DNA of 64,000 bases, taken from assembly GCA_023630585.1 (NCBI GenBank), contig CM042553.1, positions 20,421,020-20,485,019 of the forward strand. Direction: 5' to 3'. A program made the translations under genes and the position numbers. Below are positions 24,605 to 36,351 of the stretch, in pieces (within the stretch, counting starts at the first letter, position 1; every line of letters begins with the position of its first letter). This DNA is from Cranoglanis bouderius (taxonomy: Eukaryota; Chordata; Actinopteri; Siluriformes; Cranoglanididae). Below the pieces are notes generated by a model that had not been told where the DNA came from, searched no databases, and saw only the letters and a list, made by a program, of their open reading frames with translations.

Positions 24605-24978
24605 GAATGTAATAGGAAATGAGGGATGGAGATACTTAGAAACAAGGAAAACTGTTCAATTCCTAGATGAATCGTGATTCTCTCTTGGATGATTCTCAGA
24701 CTTTTACACACAAATGTGGACACTTCACTTAAATTCCCTAAAATCTAAATTTTAATCCCTTAATAGATTTAGCATGTAAATGGATTTAAATATCAACGAG
24801 TCTGCAATCTTTTTTTTTTTTAAGCGCTACAATACGCATTCCTAGCGCAAAAAATACATAAAAAGTGACAATTCTGCCACTTTTTCAAGCAAAGAAAGTA
24901 AAGTTTTTCAATATCATCATTTTATCATAATAAAATTATAGTAATAATTCCCTGTCGCTGATAGTTTTAGATTTAGAT

Positions 24979-25206
24979 GGTACTTAAAACGGGGTCCATG
25001 ACACATAGCTAAGGGATTTTGTTTTTATTTTATTACAGTGGTGAGAATCACAACTCACAGCCCAGTATTAAAGTTATTGTGTATAATAAAAATGGGTTCT
25101 ATGGGTAGAAGGTTCAGAAATGGAAAAATATATATATATATATTCTATTTCTAAATAGTTTGTTTATATGGAGGGGTGGGTATATAAAAAGTTTGTGAAC
25201 CCCTGC
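24979..25206. mobile_element. hAT-like nonautonomous element, second copy
   Basis: Starts with GGTACTTAAAACGGGGTCCA and ends with AAAAAGTTTGTGAACCCCTG, matching the ends of 2519-2822. The centre contains TTATTACAGTGGTGAGAATC, which recurs reversed at 27415-27470. Confidence 0.6.
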
Positions 25207-25773
25207 CCGAGGTGACCTTGGTCAACTTGTCTTCATTCAACCAAAACGTTTCCTAATCCCTATTCATACTCAAGGTGTAACAATGCAAGTGGTAACACCT
25301 ACCTTGTGCACTACACTACCCACGTAGTACATCCCACATTTACACTTTGGACACATGCTTGCTTCCTTTTTAACCGATAAATTAGAAAATTGATCATTTT
25401 CGAATGATATGCATTTAGAGTAACACAAATAATCACATCAAAATCAAATCAGAACATGAGGTCTGTACACCCGCGAAGTGATGGTGAAAGAGCAAACTAA
25501 AACTGAGAAAGAGTCAGGAGTGGCCTGACAGCATTAAGCTGCAATACCTTTACACAGTAATGAAATCATTTGTGTCATCCTGTCACCACCTGAGGGACGA
25601 GACATGAGACAAGGCATCAACTCCCCCAAATAATTACTCCTTTTCTTCTCCTTCTTCTTCTTCTGTCACTCTTTGTTTACATTTAATAACTTGACTAATA
25701 GCCACGTTCTTTCGTTTAGCCATGTTATTTTCTTTGGCGATGATGCAACTCGTGACAGCAAAGCAGAGCCGAG

Positions 25774-25807
<34 letters not shown>

Positions 25808-26042
25808 AGCCGTGTGATTTAGTGGTGTGCGAGAGTCAGGCCGTGTCTCATAAAGATGAAGCAGAGAAAGAGAGTGAGGGAGGATGAGCGCTGATGCTGG
25901 AGTAGATAGAGAGACGTTTCCTGCCACCTCCGGCTCTCCTGCTCATCACGTCTCTCTGAATTCTCTGATATATGCGACAGACTGGAGGAGCTAACAGAAA
26001 AGCCTGTCACTCCCAACAGCCCTCTGATGACCTGTGATGCTC

Positions 26043-26044
<2 letters not shown>

Positions 26045-26085
<41 letters not shown>
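26045..26085. repeat. (GT)n microsatellite
   Basis: About 20 GT units. Confidence 0.95.
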
Positions 26086-26091
<6 letters not shown>

Positions 26092-26425
26092 GAGAAAGAA
26101 AGTGGCAAGAGCAGACATCTGGCACACTGCATTCCTAGTAATACTCCAGCGTATAATATTGTCGAAGCTAGCAGTGACTAATGCAGTATCTAGTGTATGT
26201 GGGCATGTAAGGATTAAACATTTCAGTCTAAGGATGGACTTACAGACAAACGCTACAGCCCAGGTAACAGTAGAGCGCTGAACTGCGGCAACACTAACAG
26301 GACAAACACTAAACTGGACTTAAGGCTGTCTTAAGTGATGTACTACAAATTTTATGCAAAATAAAGCTGATCTGATAGGTGAAAGTGAATGATACAAAAG
26401 AGAGAGAGAGAGAATTTAGAGACCT

Positions 26426-26480
26426 ATAGATAGATGGATGGACAGATAGATAGATGGATGGATGGATGGATGGATGGATA
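26426..26480. repeat. (GATA/GATG)n tetranucleotide repeat
   Basis: Mixed GATA and GATG units over about 55 bp. Confidence 0.9.
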
Positions 26481-27414
26481 TGTAGCTATAGTTAAAACAC
26501 ACTCTTTATAAATGCAGAACATACATTTGATCTGAGCACAAGCTGACACTTCACTGTTGTGACCTTCCAGAGACAGAGCGTTTAACGTTTTCATCCCGAG
26601 AAAGCTGAGCAGCTTGAGCATATGGGTGGTCTGTGAAATTGAGAGGTATGCCTTCATTGACAGGGAACAGAAGGAGCATCAATCTCCCTCCGTCCTCTCA
26701 CTCACCCCCCACCCACCACCCCCCACCCCACGCGCTCCCCGAGGCTTATAGAGAGCGCTTTGAAACAAAATGAGCTCCACTCCTTTGAACAGAGTCAATC
26801 TTGAATGCCCCCCCCCCCCTCAAGACTTCCACAAATCCTCTCCATACACACTCACCTTCTCAACCCTACAGCAAGGTCACCGAGAGCATGGATCGGGTTA
26901 GGGGAGGCAGGGGGTTGTAGAGGGGGTCTTAAGGGGCCAAAGCTGGGGATTAGTGCTGACAGAGACACTAACACGCCACCATAAGTCCTCAGACAGGACA
27001 CACTGAATAACCGAACAGCTGACTTACGGCTGTCTGTTTTACATTTAGTGCCACTGTTTATTTATGCACCAATCTAGACAGCAGTATCAAAAGCTAGATC
27101 TGTATTAAAAGCATTCACTACAGCACGGATTGCCAGAGAGCCCTTTGAACTGTCAAATAATTTCCCCTTCAGTACAGATTTATTTTAGGAATATAATCCA
27201 TCTATTTAAATACGAGGCTCATTATTTAAATGTATGCAACAATATTTGTTTATTTATTAGAGGCGCAGAACGCATTTTGATTAAAACTGTCATTAGATTC
27301 TAGCGGACATTATTTTTGAGTTAGTGAGGTTTGTATTAAACCCCTTCAGTAGAGCTAACCAGTCAAACAGGCTAATAACTATAATAATTAAAATAATAAA
27401 TATAATACTTTTTA

Positions 27415-27470
27415 TAATTGTGGGTTGGGATTCCTACCACTGTAACAAAATAAATAAATCATGGACATCA
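27415..27470 (-). repeat. internal fragment of the hAT-like family (reversed)
   Basis: The reverse complement reads TTTTGTTACAGTGGTAGGAA then TCCCAACCCACAA, matching the core at about 25030-25070. Ends are not recognisable. Confidence 0.45.
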
Positions 27471-29148
27471 TGGATTTACTACTGACACCACAAACGGCTA
27501 ACCACATTTAAGCCCGGCTCACACAGCACAGACAGACGCCGACCAACACCAACAGGTCTGTCGGGTTTTGTCGGATCAGCGCGTTAACCCTGTCTGCGTC
27601 TGTTGGTGTTTGCCGGCGTTAGTTTTCACTCACTGGACATGTTCACTCTGCGTTTGTCGGGCCGTTTCATGTCGAAGCAGTGTGGTATGATTTTCGAACA
27701 GACTACAACGTAATCTGACCTGGGCACGAACCGCTGCCATGACATATCACTGTATGGGTTTAGCTGCTACAGTGCCATGTGAAGTCCTCATACCACTTTC
27801 ACGTAACTTGGAACTCATATAGACATTTATGCACCTCGTTTTCCTGCTCAGCATCAGAGGATGTTAGTGTTTCAGTTTCAACCCCTTTACTGGTAACAAT
27901 AAAATAAGTAAATCAGCGTATATCCATCTTCCCCTCATACTGACTGACTGACTGATAGCGTTTGGCAGAATTGAGACCGTCAGCCAACAAGACACGAGTA
28001 TTTCCTCGTATTTTCCCGTAAACCCTGTCCGATTGGTCTCGCCTCCGTTCACTGAAGATAAAATACAACACTCCGTACGACGAAGATACAAAATCACAAC
28101 ACCGTCTTCTTTTACTGACGTCCAGTTACCTAGTGACAAACGGCTCCAGGTGGAGAATTATTCGAGGCTAAAGAAAAAATTTACAAGGCGAGACACTTTG
28201 TGGTAAAAGGATCACGCATTTTTTAAAACCTGTCTGACTGTCAGTGAAAAAGTTTGCTGGTGTCTGTTGGGGTCATGTGAACAGAAAAGTGTAGAAATCA
28301 TATCAGGTGCATAGTGAGCTATGTGTGGCAGCTAATTTTATTAAGTGTTGAATCATTAAAATTATAACATTTTACTAATTTCCCTCTCCATTTCAATTCA
28401 TTTTGGTAGACATTAAATAAAAGTACACCTAAACCCCCCCCCCCCCCCCATTTTGCTGGCATTCTGTTAGCAAACCTATACATTGTGATACATATTGTGC
28501 ATCACAAATGTATATATGATGTGATATTTTTTGTCATATTGTCCACTGTTGAGACACATACAAAGTAAATGATCTGATTTGTGACTGTAAACATATTATT
28601 TCGTCTTGCATTTAGTTACAGCAAGCGCATGAGAGGCTGTACAACGTAAACTCACAGACTTACTGCAGCTTGTGTTTTTGTACAGTGGGGAGGTGTGTGA
28701 TGCTCGGTCTTCTTATAACATGTAAGAGTTGTAAAAGTCGTACAGTGTATCAAACGTTAAAAAGGCTCTCTTTAACAGCACCGACTGTAGAAGAAGAAGA
28801 AGAAAAAGAGCGAGAAAGAACGTCAAATTTAAATAAATAAATAAATAGATAGACAAATAAATAAATAAATAAGAGAGAGCAGGTTTTCCCAGAGGCCAGC
28901 ACTTTTCAGACTGTAATTGTGTGCACACTTTTCATCTTTTTCAAATTGTTTTGAGGCAAACAGAAGGAGAGTGGCGCGCAGGCCTAATGGAGGCCTAACA
29001 GGCGTTTAAAAGCAGCACAGGAGAAAGGAAAGAGCTGCTGGGGTTCACTGTGGGTGGCACTAATGATGTGACCATGCTAATGCTGGTCTAATGTAAGCCC
29101 TGGTCTGATGTTACACAGCGCTGATGATCAGTAACCCTGCCGGCACCG

Positions 29149-29150
<2 letters not shown>

Positions 29151-29192
<42 letters not shown>

Positions 29193-29208
29193 ACACACAC
29201 ACACACAC
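29151..29208. repeat. (CA)n microsatellite with one interruption
   Basis: CA units interrupted once by ATACAC. Confidence 0.95.
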
Positions 29209-29389
29209 GTAGTGCTTCCCAATTTACACTACATTATCCCTTCATTCCAGCAATCTCTGCTCTCTCCATTTAGTGTACACATCAGCAGGCTTGTAGATGA
29301 AATTCCACATTCTGTTGCTTTTAAACAGACAGGATGAAATGATCGATACATGGTCTGATCATTTTTTCATGGCTTCTTTACACGACGCC

Positions 29390-29560
29390 GCACCGAAAGA
29401 GTTTCCAATTAGCCGCTCTCCGCCCGCTAAACTGACAGAAGCCCGGAGAAGAACGAGGTCCTAATTGCTCAGGTCAATCGGCAAGCTAAAGTGTGCAATT
29501 AGGCTTTTTACTTCCATGGCTCTACTCGACTCCGTCACGACTTCAAGCGCTTCAATAAAA
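29390..29560. promoter_or_regulatory. candidate enhancer with three homeodomain cores
   Basis: AATTAG at 29407-29412, CTAATTG at 29461-29467 and CAATTAG at 29496-29502 lie in unique, GC-balanced sequence between repeats. No coding frame. Confidence 0.25.
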
Positions 29561-30639
29561 GCCAAAATGTTTAGTCTACATCGCAAAAGTATTAAGATGC
29601 TTTCCTGCCTGCTGCACTAAAACCTGAACGTGAGACGGTAAGGCCGGTATCAATCAGAATCCTCACATCCTTCCTCCACACAAACACACGCGCGCTTGAG
29701 AAAACCTATTACGGAGATCTGAGCTGCTGTCAGACGTTTCCCCATTCAAGCTTATCAGCCGTGTGCCACCGATGTCCGGAGCAGCAAACAGGCATGTGTA
29801 AAGAGGCTTAAATAAAGCAGGAAGTCAACAGGCAGTGAGGCATGGGCCGAGCCGGCGTGTATCGGTGCCAACATCTCACCGCCAAGAGCCCTCAACACTC
29901 TCCCCATCAGTCTAACCATCTCTCTCTCTCTCCCTCACACACACACACACAGACCGCAGCTCTGAGTGAACACACACTTGCCATGTTCAGACTGGTGGCT
30001 TTTGGTTTCACTGCAGCTACAAAGCAGACCACTAACGGCAAGAACATTGTGCAACTAATTGTGGGGGGAAAAAATTAAACATGCATCCTCACTCACTATT
30101 AGACCTGTCAGGACAGAGTTCACCAAAAAAACAACAACAAAAAAAACTTTTTTTAAAAACAAATATTTACATATTTGAAAGCAAAGACGTTTTTCACAAT
30201 CAGGATTCAGCCTAAATGTGTCAGAGGGGTTTTATTTCATTTAAAAAAAGAGAAAATAAGAATGAGGTGAAGACGGCGGCCGTTAACGTGGTTTCCGTAA
30301 AACCACGAAAGATATCAAACATTCTTGTGATTTGTTTTCCCCTTTTAGAACAGAACGACATTTCACACGCACAGTGTAGCACTACTGCTGATGTTTGTCG
30401 TGGCAGTATAACATTATACGCTCATTAATATTTGAAAGCGTTCACATACTAAACCATTTAAGTTGTTAAAATTCACCGTGATGCCGTGGCTAAAATATCC
30501 TTTATATACTTTATACAGCAACGAGTCATGTGACCACACACTCGCTTATTCAAACATCTGAGTTACGTGTTTCCGATCAACAACCGCATGGGCCGTGTTT
30601 TTATTTTTTATTTTTTAACAGCACCACAAAGTAACTTAC

Positions 30640-30714
30640 CGGGAAACTGGTAGCTATAACTCGGAGCAAATCCAGTGTATCCACGTCCATACGTCGCCAC
30701 GATGTTTGGGTAAC
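30640..30714 (-). CDS. msi2: msi2 exon: YPNIVATYGRGYTGFAPSYSYQFPG segment
   Basis: This 75-bp exon, phase 1 in and phase 1 out, follows acceptor CCTTTAG and precedes donor GTAAGT (30639-30634). It encodes YPNIVATYGRGY then TGFAPSYSYQFP, a tyrosine- and glycine-rich low-complexity segment of the Musashi C-terminal region. YPN[FI]VATYGRGY is specific to MSI2; in MSI1 the corresponding region diverges. Because it is symmetric (1-1), skipping it keeps the frame. Confidence 0.95.
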
Positions 30715-32572
30715 CTAAAGGACACACAGAGAGGACGACGGTTTAGGCACGTCAGAAAGAAACAAGCTAAGCTTACAGGTGTAATTGCTCGTAATATCGT
30801 ATGTTGTGAATCTAATTAGATTTGATGTTTTATAAAGGTCTTTTAAGATTATTACTCGTCACACTGTACAAGCCTGAGGTAATCAGGATCATTTTTCTGT
30901 CTATTAGCATTGACACTACAGAACTTGTGGCTGTCCTGTGAGTTTTAATTCATCCTATGCCATCCTCCTGTTAGTGTTTTTTAGATGAGCTTAGCAACGC
31001 TCACACACAGATAAGAAGAAGAAGAAGAAGAAAAAAAAATAAAAAATCATACTGCCAGCGCTTCGGTCGCAGATAAGCAAGTCACAGTATGAGCTCTGAC
31101 ATCCACGATCTCAACTCACGACTGAAGTATCCTTTTGTGATGTGCGATTTTTTTCTGCAACAGCAAAATCTGGCTAAAAGTCCTACAGCGTAAAAACAGA
31201 AATAAGCTCCGCCCCCAACTGGAAAAGAGCCACACAGCTCTGTCCTTTTCCTCGAAAGAGAACCAACAGGGAAAGTGTAGCTTCAACAGCGGGAACACTG
31301 AAGAAGGTGAATCCATGTGAACGTTTTCATTGCAGTTGCAGTTCACCTTGCAGGCAGCAGAGGGAGCTTAAATTACAAACAGTTCCTTTTGCGCTTGCTA
31401 TAAATCACCAGTCCTGAGAAAGTGAACGCACTCTGTTCACACTCTGTACAGACTATTTATACCAACACCGAGATATCACCGTACTTCTTTTCTGGACTGT
31501 TAATCAACAGGGAATGAAGGATAAAGAGGAGAATGAGACCAGAAAAAGAGGCAGAGAGCATGAGAGAGACCATGCATTCAGCATATTGACTTAGACGAGT
31601 ACGCCATCATGCAGCGCAGCATCAGCGAACGCACACGGATATTACAACGGTATGTTTGCAAGCAAACGCAAAGAGCTTCAATCGGAACGCGTCATGAGGG
31701 AATTTCTCCACCATCTGCTCTCCTTCTCTGGTGCTTCCGAGAGATGTGGCAGCGTTTCTGTTGCTACTCCGACAGATCGGTTATTCTTGGCCTGGTTTAT
31801 TACTCTTTTTTTTTTTTTTTTTTACTTACACGCTCTATTGATTTTTATGTTGTCCAAAAGGAAAAACTTGGACGCAAAGCCAAGCAGCGTGTGAGCAAGT
31901 AGGAAGTGCGCTAAATGAATTCTTTCAGACAGACCCAGCATTTTATAAACACATGCACGAGTGTGTACAGTATTCTGACTCGTGCACTCGAATTGCGACA
32001 GAGATCGTCGTCACGCAGGGGAACGTCGGGCTAGACGGAGGAGTCATGAAAAACCCAGAGCTAAATGCCGTTTAGTGTATCTGTGGTGTTCTGCCCCTCA
32101 GGCTGTAACCAGTGACATTTAATTGAGGAGCAGGGGTGCAAAATTGGCCGAAACGCATCGTGTACAAAGAGCAGCAGATGTGATGATGGCTACAGGTGGA
32201 GTTTTGCTAACCCTCCGCAGCGAGGCGATCTGCATAACCCAGGGTGGTTCAGGACTAATAGGCCTCAGCGGGGTTTGGGGCAAAAGAATGTGTCCAGCAT
32301 GTTTAAGCACGACACTCGGGAGATGCCCTTTCAGGATTAATCTTTGCTAATCAAAGCCTCAGTACAATCAATCGCCAAATTGGTCTCGGGTCAGCAGAAG
32401 AAAGTTCTAGCTACAGCATTAACTGAAAGGGCAGAACAGTCGACGCTCGGTTACAGACTGACTGGTCCAGTCACAGCACTGGGAATCTTCACAGTCATGT
32501 TTATCTGGCTAATGAATACTGAAACCAGTTTGTTGCTCCATGACAAAGTTTGATTAAAATCACATTCACTGT

Positions 32573-32978
32573 TCACTTTATTAGAAACACCGGTACACCT
32601 GCACATTCACACGGTTATCTAATCAGCCAATCATGTGGCAGCAGTACAATGCATAAAATCATGCAGATACAGGTCAGGAGCTTCAGTTGATCGTGGCATG
32701 GATGTTGGTGCCAGATGGGCTGGTCTGAGTGTTTCACAGAGAAACTGCTGATCTCCTGGGATTTTCACACACAACAGTCTCTAGAGTTTACACAGAATGG
32801 TGCAAAAAACATCCCGTGAGCAGAGGGTCTGCAGGTGAAACACCTTGTTGATCAGAGAGATCGGAGGAGAATGATCAGACTGGTTTGAGCTGACAGGAAG
32901 TCAATAGTAACTCAAATAAGCACTCTTTACAACTGTGGTGAGCAGAAAAGCATCTCAGAACGCACAACACATTGAACC
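32573..32978 (+). mobile_element. broken Tc1-like element, 5' half (plus orientation)
   Basis: Begins with a CACTTTATTAGAAACACC-type terminus and continues into the N-terminal part of a Tc1 transposase. Recognisable translated pieces include VGARWAGLS, ADLLGFSHTTVSRVYTEW and the GEQKSISE region. The frame is interrupted and the catalytic half is absent. It stops near GAACC at 32978, where sequence switches to an opposite-facing copy. This is a different Tc1 family from the intact one at 20873. Confidence 0.85.
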
Positions 32979-33002
32979 AGGGAAAAGAGCAGGTGATTTT
33001 TT

Positions 33003-33365
33003 TTTCCAGTTTGGGTGAGCCTGTGCCCATGATAGCTTCAGATTCCAGTTCTTGTCTTACAGGAGTGGAACCCAGTGTGCTCTTCTGCTGTTGTAGCCCA
33101 TCCACCTCAAGGTTTGATGTTTTGTGCATGCCGAGATGCTTTTCTGCTCACCACGGTTGTAAAGAGTGCTTATCTGAGTTACTGTATCCTTCCTGGCAGC
33201 TCGACCCAATCTGGCCATTTTCCTCTGAACTCTCTTATCAACAAGGCGCTTCCACTCAGAACTATCGCTCACTCAGTGTTTTTTTGTTTTTCGCACCATT
33301 CTGTGTAAACTCTAGAGACTGTTGTGTGTGAAAATCCCAGGAGATCAGCAGTTTCTGAAACACTC
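33003..33365 (-). pseudogene. broken Tc1-like transposase, minus orientation
   Basis: The minus strand encodes a remnant around 33272-33057 containing EWKRLVDKR, QRKMARLGRAARKDTVTQI, STLYNRGEQKSIS and RWMGYNSRR. This is the region just after the helix-turn-helix domain of a Tc1 transposase. It continues toward 33003 as a WAQAHPNW-like remnant. No DDE residues are present. Together with 32573-32978 it forms an imperfect inverted repeat: arms 32730-32978 and 33111-33365, spacer about 130 bp. Confidence 0.85.
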
Positions 33366-33465
33366 CAACAACCCATTAAGTAAATATTTTCAAAAGATTT
33401 CGTCAGCTGCTTCCAATCAGTTTGTAATAATTTTTTTAAACAAAAATGTAACGAATAGATTTCAC

Positions 33466-33542
33466 ATTATCCACAACATCTCAGAAAAGCGTATCGTAAC
33501 ATAATTTATCATGATATCATATGGTCATATCACCCAGCCCTC
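33466..33542 (+). repeat. right-end fragment of the GGGCGATAT family
   Basis: ATCCACAACATCTCAG followed by ATGGTCATATCACCCAGCCC matches the right portion of 8635-8902. The left portion is missing. Confidence 0.55.
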
Positions 33543-33949
33543 GCCACCTTATTTCCTTTTGGTCATGGTTGTCTATGCCGAAAAAAGGTGACTAGATGTG
33601 ACGTCTCCATACTGGTAGATATTTACCTAACTTTCACCTGCTTTCATATTATTTACTCACAACAACGTGGACATGCGAGCAAACAAACCACTCAGACTCG
33701 GGCACTTGTAATTTGCAATGCAAAAAAAAAACAAAACAATGGATTTAAGAAACAAATCAGGTTTGCCCTGCTGTATGAACAAAGCCTTTTCTCGAGTCAT
33801 TTTTCTCGACTCTTGAGCCACTGGCTTTAGAGATTAGTTGAGAAGGTAGATTCTCAATAGCAGGAAACAGTAAGCAGGAAAATGCTATGATAAAGGTCAT
33901 GATGTTATTAACCCATGTTGGGTAAATAAAGGCTGTCGCTTTCTCTGTA

Positions 33950-34260
33950 GAGCAAGAGTCAGCTGCTGCTACCGCTGCTGTCGCTTCTCCCTCCTCTTCC
34001 TGTTATTAATATGCATGCTAATGCACCTATTTTATGGCTGAATGGTTCCGATTCACTTTAAAATCAATTATCCATCTGGTACACCCAAACTCCGCACCAG
34101 CTCGAATGTGTATTCATTTCAGCAAACATACATGCAGCACAACACAATAAAGATAAATGGTTCGATTAGGACTCGTAAACAAAGGAGCCGGAGAAGGGGT
34201 TTTAATGAGATCTGGCGTAGAAGGGAACCTACAGTTCCTTAAATAATGAGTCCTGATCTT
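33950..34260. promoter_or_regulatory. candidate enhancer with SOX/FOX/octamer-like sites
   Basis: An octamer-like ATGCTAAT (34015-34022) and overlapping GTAAACAAA / AACAAAGG (34175-34185) suit FOX and SOX factors. They lie in unique sequence ending at a C-rich run (34268-34290). Confidence 0.25.
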
Positions 34261-34407
34261 CGGCTGCTCCCCCCTCCCCCCCTCCCCTCCCGTTCGAATG
34301 CAAATTATACCAAGTTATGTCGCGCTGCCCTGCGTTTTCCAATTTCATTTAGATAAGCGCGAGTGTGGATAAGTCTGAAGTTAATATTTTCACATGAGCA
34401 CTCCAAA

Positions 34408-34410
<3 letters not shown>

Positions 34411-34448
<38 letters not shown>

Positions 34449-34470
34449 TCCCAACTCTCTCTCTCTCTCT
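34411..34470. repeat. (CT)n microsatellite
   Basis: CT units interrupted by ACTCTCTCCCAA. Confidence 0.92.
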
Positions 34471-35516
34471 CCTCCACAGCTCAGCACTGAACTGTAAGAA
34501 CTTCTGAGAAGTTCACACGGCTTGTTAAAAGTTCAATCCGGACAGATTGCGGGGAAAGCTGGCAAGAAAAGGTGGCCCTAGTTCCATTTACATACTGCTG
34601 CTACCACAGCACTGTCGCTAAAGGACATGAATCAGACTCTGTTCATTTCAGGGTGCCTCCTCTCAGCCACTGCCCACTGTGTTATGTGTGTGTGTGTGTG
34701 TGTGTGTGTGTAGGGATGACTATGATAAAGTGGAAGCTTGCATGGTGGCTCTGGAGCGGCGAGGAGCTCCTGAGATTCACCGGTGTTGTCATTAGCCAGA
34801 GCAGAGGTCAGGCAGATGGATTGGTGAGCCCCTAATAGAGCATTATCCCAATTTTCCTCCTCATTTGCGCTGGTAATGCAGCCTGTGCTTCAGTGGGCAC
34901 TGCCATACGCCTTGCGATGCCCTGCCCCGCCTCCGCAGGCTCATTTCCATATGGGACGACCCCGAGCTCAGGACTGCAGGTTGGTAGGGCTCTGGCACAT
35001 CACACCACTAATCGAGTGACCTCACTTGTCAGATATACAATCAGCAACAATCAACCTCATTCTATCTTCAGTGTGTATCATTCCTGGGGGGTGGGGGGGT
35101 GGGGGGGGGACCATGCTACTGATCCATCTGACAAAGAACTGTTTAAGAGCCAATCATATACAGTATATGAGTGGGATATTCACCTGAGCTGGTGGACCAA
35201 TCAGGCTCTGCTTTGATTTGTGAAACAGAATCTATGAAAGTCTGTGGAAACCTCTAGGCTACAGATGAAGTGCAGATTGTAAATACCACCTCCTCCCTGC
35301 TATTTTACATAATAATTTATTTAAAATGAGATGAGAGCTTTGTGACGTTCAAATCAAGTATATAACTGTTCGGATAATAATAGTATATAACTATTATTAA
35401 TTCTTTGCTACATAAGCATGGGATCAAATGCAAAATGGTGGACAAGAAACATCTGAGCTAAAGCTTGTTAAGAAAACTGTTTCAGTGCGAACATGTTCCA
35501 CACCTGGCCAGCATGA

Positions 35517-35517
<1 letters not shown>

Positions 35518-35557
<40 letters not shown>
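35518..35557 (-). promoter_or_regulatory. msi2: (CA)20 tract at intron +14, possible hnRNP L site
   Basis: The plus strand shows (TG)20, so the msi2 transcript carries (CA)20 beginning 14 nt after the last base of exon 35685-35571. CA repeats near 5' splice sites are known hnRNP L binding sites that can enhance or repress splicing. The position relative to the splice site is seen directly; function is inferred. Confidence 0.45.
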
Positions 35558-35558
<1 letters not shown>

Positions 35559-35570
35559 CTCAGTACTCAC

Positions 35571-35685
35571 TCAGCATGCCCATTCCCAGCATGAAGGCGT
35601 CCATGGTGTAGGGCAGACCCCTGGCCCTGCCCCGTGTGCCCGGGGGGAACATCACCTCTTTGGGCTGGGCCTTCTTACATTCTAC
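35571..35685 (-). CDS. msi2: msi2 exon: end of RRM2 and linker ([16 protein letters not shown]...)
   Basis: This 115-bp exon follows acceptor GTCTACAG and starts in phase 0 with [11 protein letters not shown], the last strand of RRM2. It continues through the basic [12 protein letters not shown] linker and the hallmark [15 protein letters not shown]. It ends with one base, A, of a split codon before donor GTGAGT (35570-35565). The next exon begins GT, so the junction codon is AGT (Ser). The MSI2 proteins I remember have Gly here (MLGYPN). In the minus-strand transcript the intron carries a (CA)20 tract from intron position +14. MGMLxYPN favours MSI2 over MSI1. Confidence is high from continuous codon-level agreement and both splice sites. 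Confidence 0.96.
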
Positions 35686-36138
35686 CTGTAGACACGACGA
35701 GACACAGCCGTCACCATCAGCACAACAACCACTCAAACATAATGCTTATACATCAAGAAGACTGGTTACTATGGTTACATGTTAAAATCTTTTGCGTTTT
35801 GGTAAGAGACTCCACTATCGTCTTTTTCTTTTTATTGTGCAATGAGCTATCGCTCACCCATAATCCGTGTGCATCCCTGTTACAAAACAGCGCCCTCCCC
35901 CCCCGTTGGATTCACGTTGCACAATTTAGCGCATACTATTAGTAGACACACTATTTCTGTCCTGTTTACTTCTTCGGTGCTGCCCCGTGACGTCCGCTCG
36001 CCTTTGTGTTGTTTTATTTAAAGCACTTTCCCGCAGGCTCGAAATCGACAGGCGGATATCTCCAAAATATTCCTCCCTCACTCCCTGTCTCTGACTGACA
36101 CTTTAGTTCTGACCGAGGCAGATGTGTGTGAGCGCTGA

Positions 36139-36191
<53 letters not shown>
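36139..36191. repeat. (CA)n microsatellite
   Basis: About 26 CA units. Confidence 0.95.
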
Positions 36192-36273
36192 GTGTCAGGT
36201 AGGGACACGAGGACAGCTGTTTTGCTTTTCAGCTGTATGTGTGTGTGCTAAAATATTGCTAAAAGAAAAGGCA

Positions 36274-36276
<3 letters not shown>

Positions 36277-36347
<71 letters not shown>
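36277..36347. repeat. (CA)n microsatellite
   Basis: About 35 CA units, 85 bp from the previous array. Confidence 0.95.

Positions 36348-36351
<4 letters not shown>

Larger units (their letters stand above)
11971..30639 (-). other. msi2: msi2 intron, 18.7 kb
   Basis: The largest complete intron in the window. It contains an intact Tc1-like transposon (20873-22379), a V-SINE-tail-like repeat (18397-18593), a LINE 3' end (23190-23395), hAT-like pieces (24979-25206, 27415-27470), many microsatellites and several unique stretches that may be regulatory (14100-14300, 15770-15920, 18880-19320, 29390-29560). No host exon is needed here, because the flanking exons join in frame. Confidence 0.85.
30715..35570 (-). 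other. msi2: msi2 intron, 4.9 kb
   Basis: Intron between the linker exon and the YPN exon. It contains the inverted Tc1 halves (32573-33365), a repeat end (33466-33542), a homeodomain/SOX-like candidate region (33950-34260), a CT tract (34411-34470) and the splice-proximal (CA)20 at 35518-35557. I see nothing recognisable in 30780-32570. Confidence 0.85.

Noticed and set aside
24427..24723. 98-codon Ser/Leu-rich frame and the opposite RERERE frame
   Set aside because: Both are readings of the GA tract at 24473-24604.
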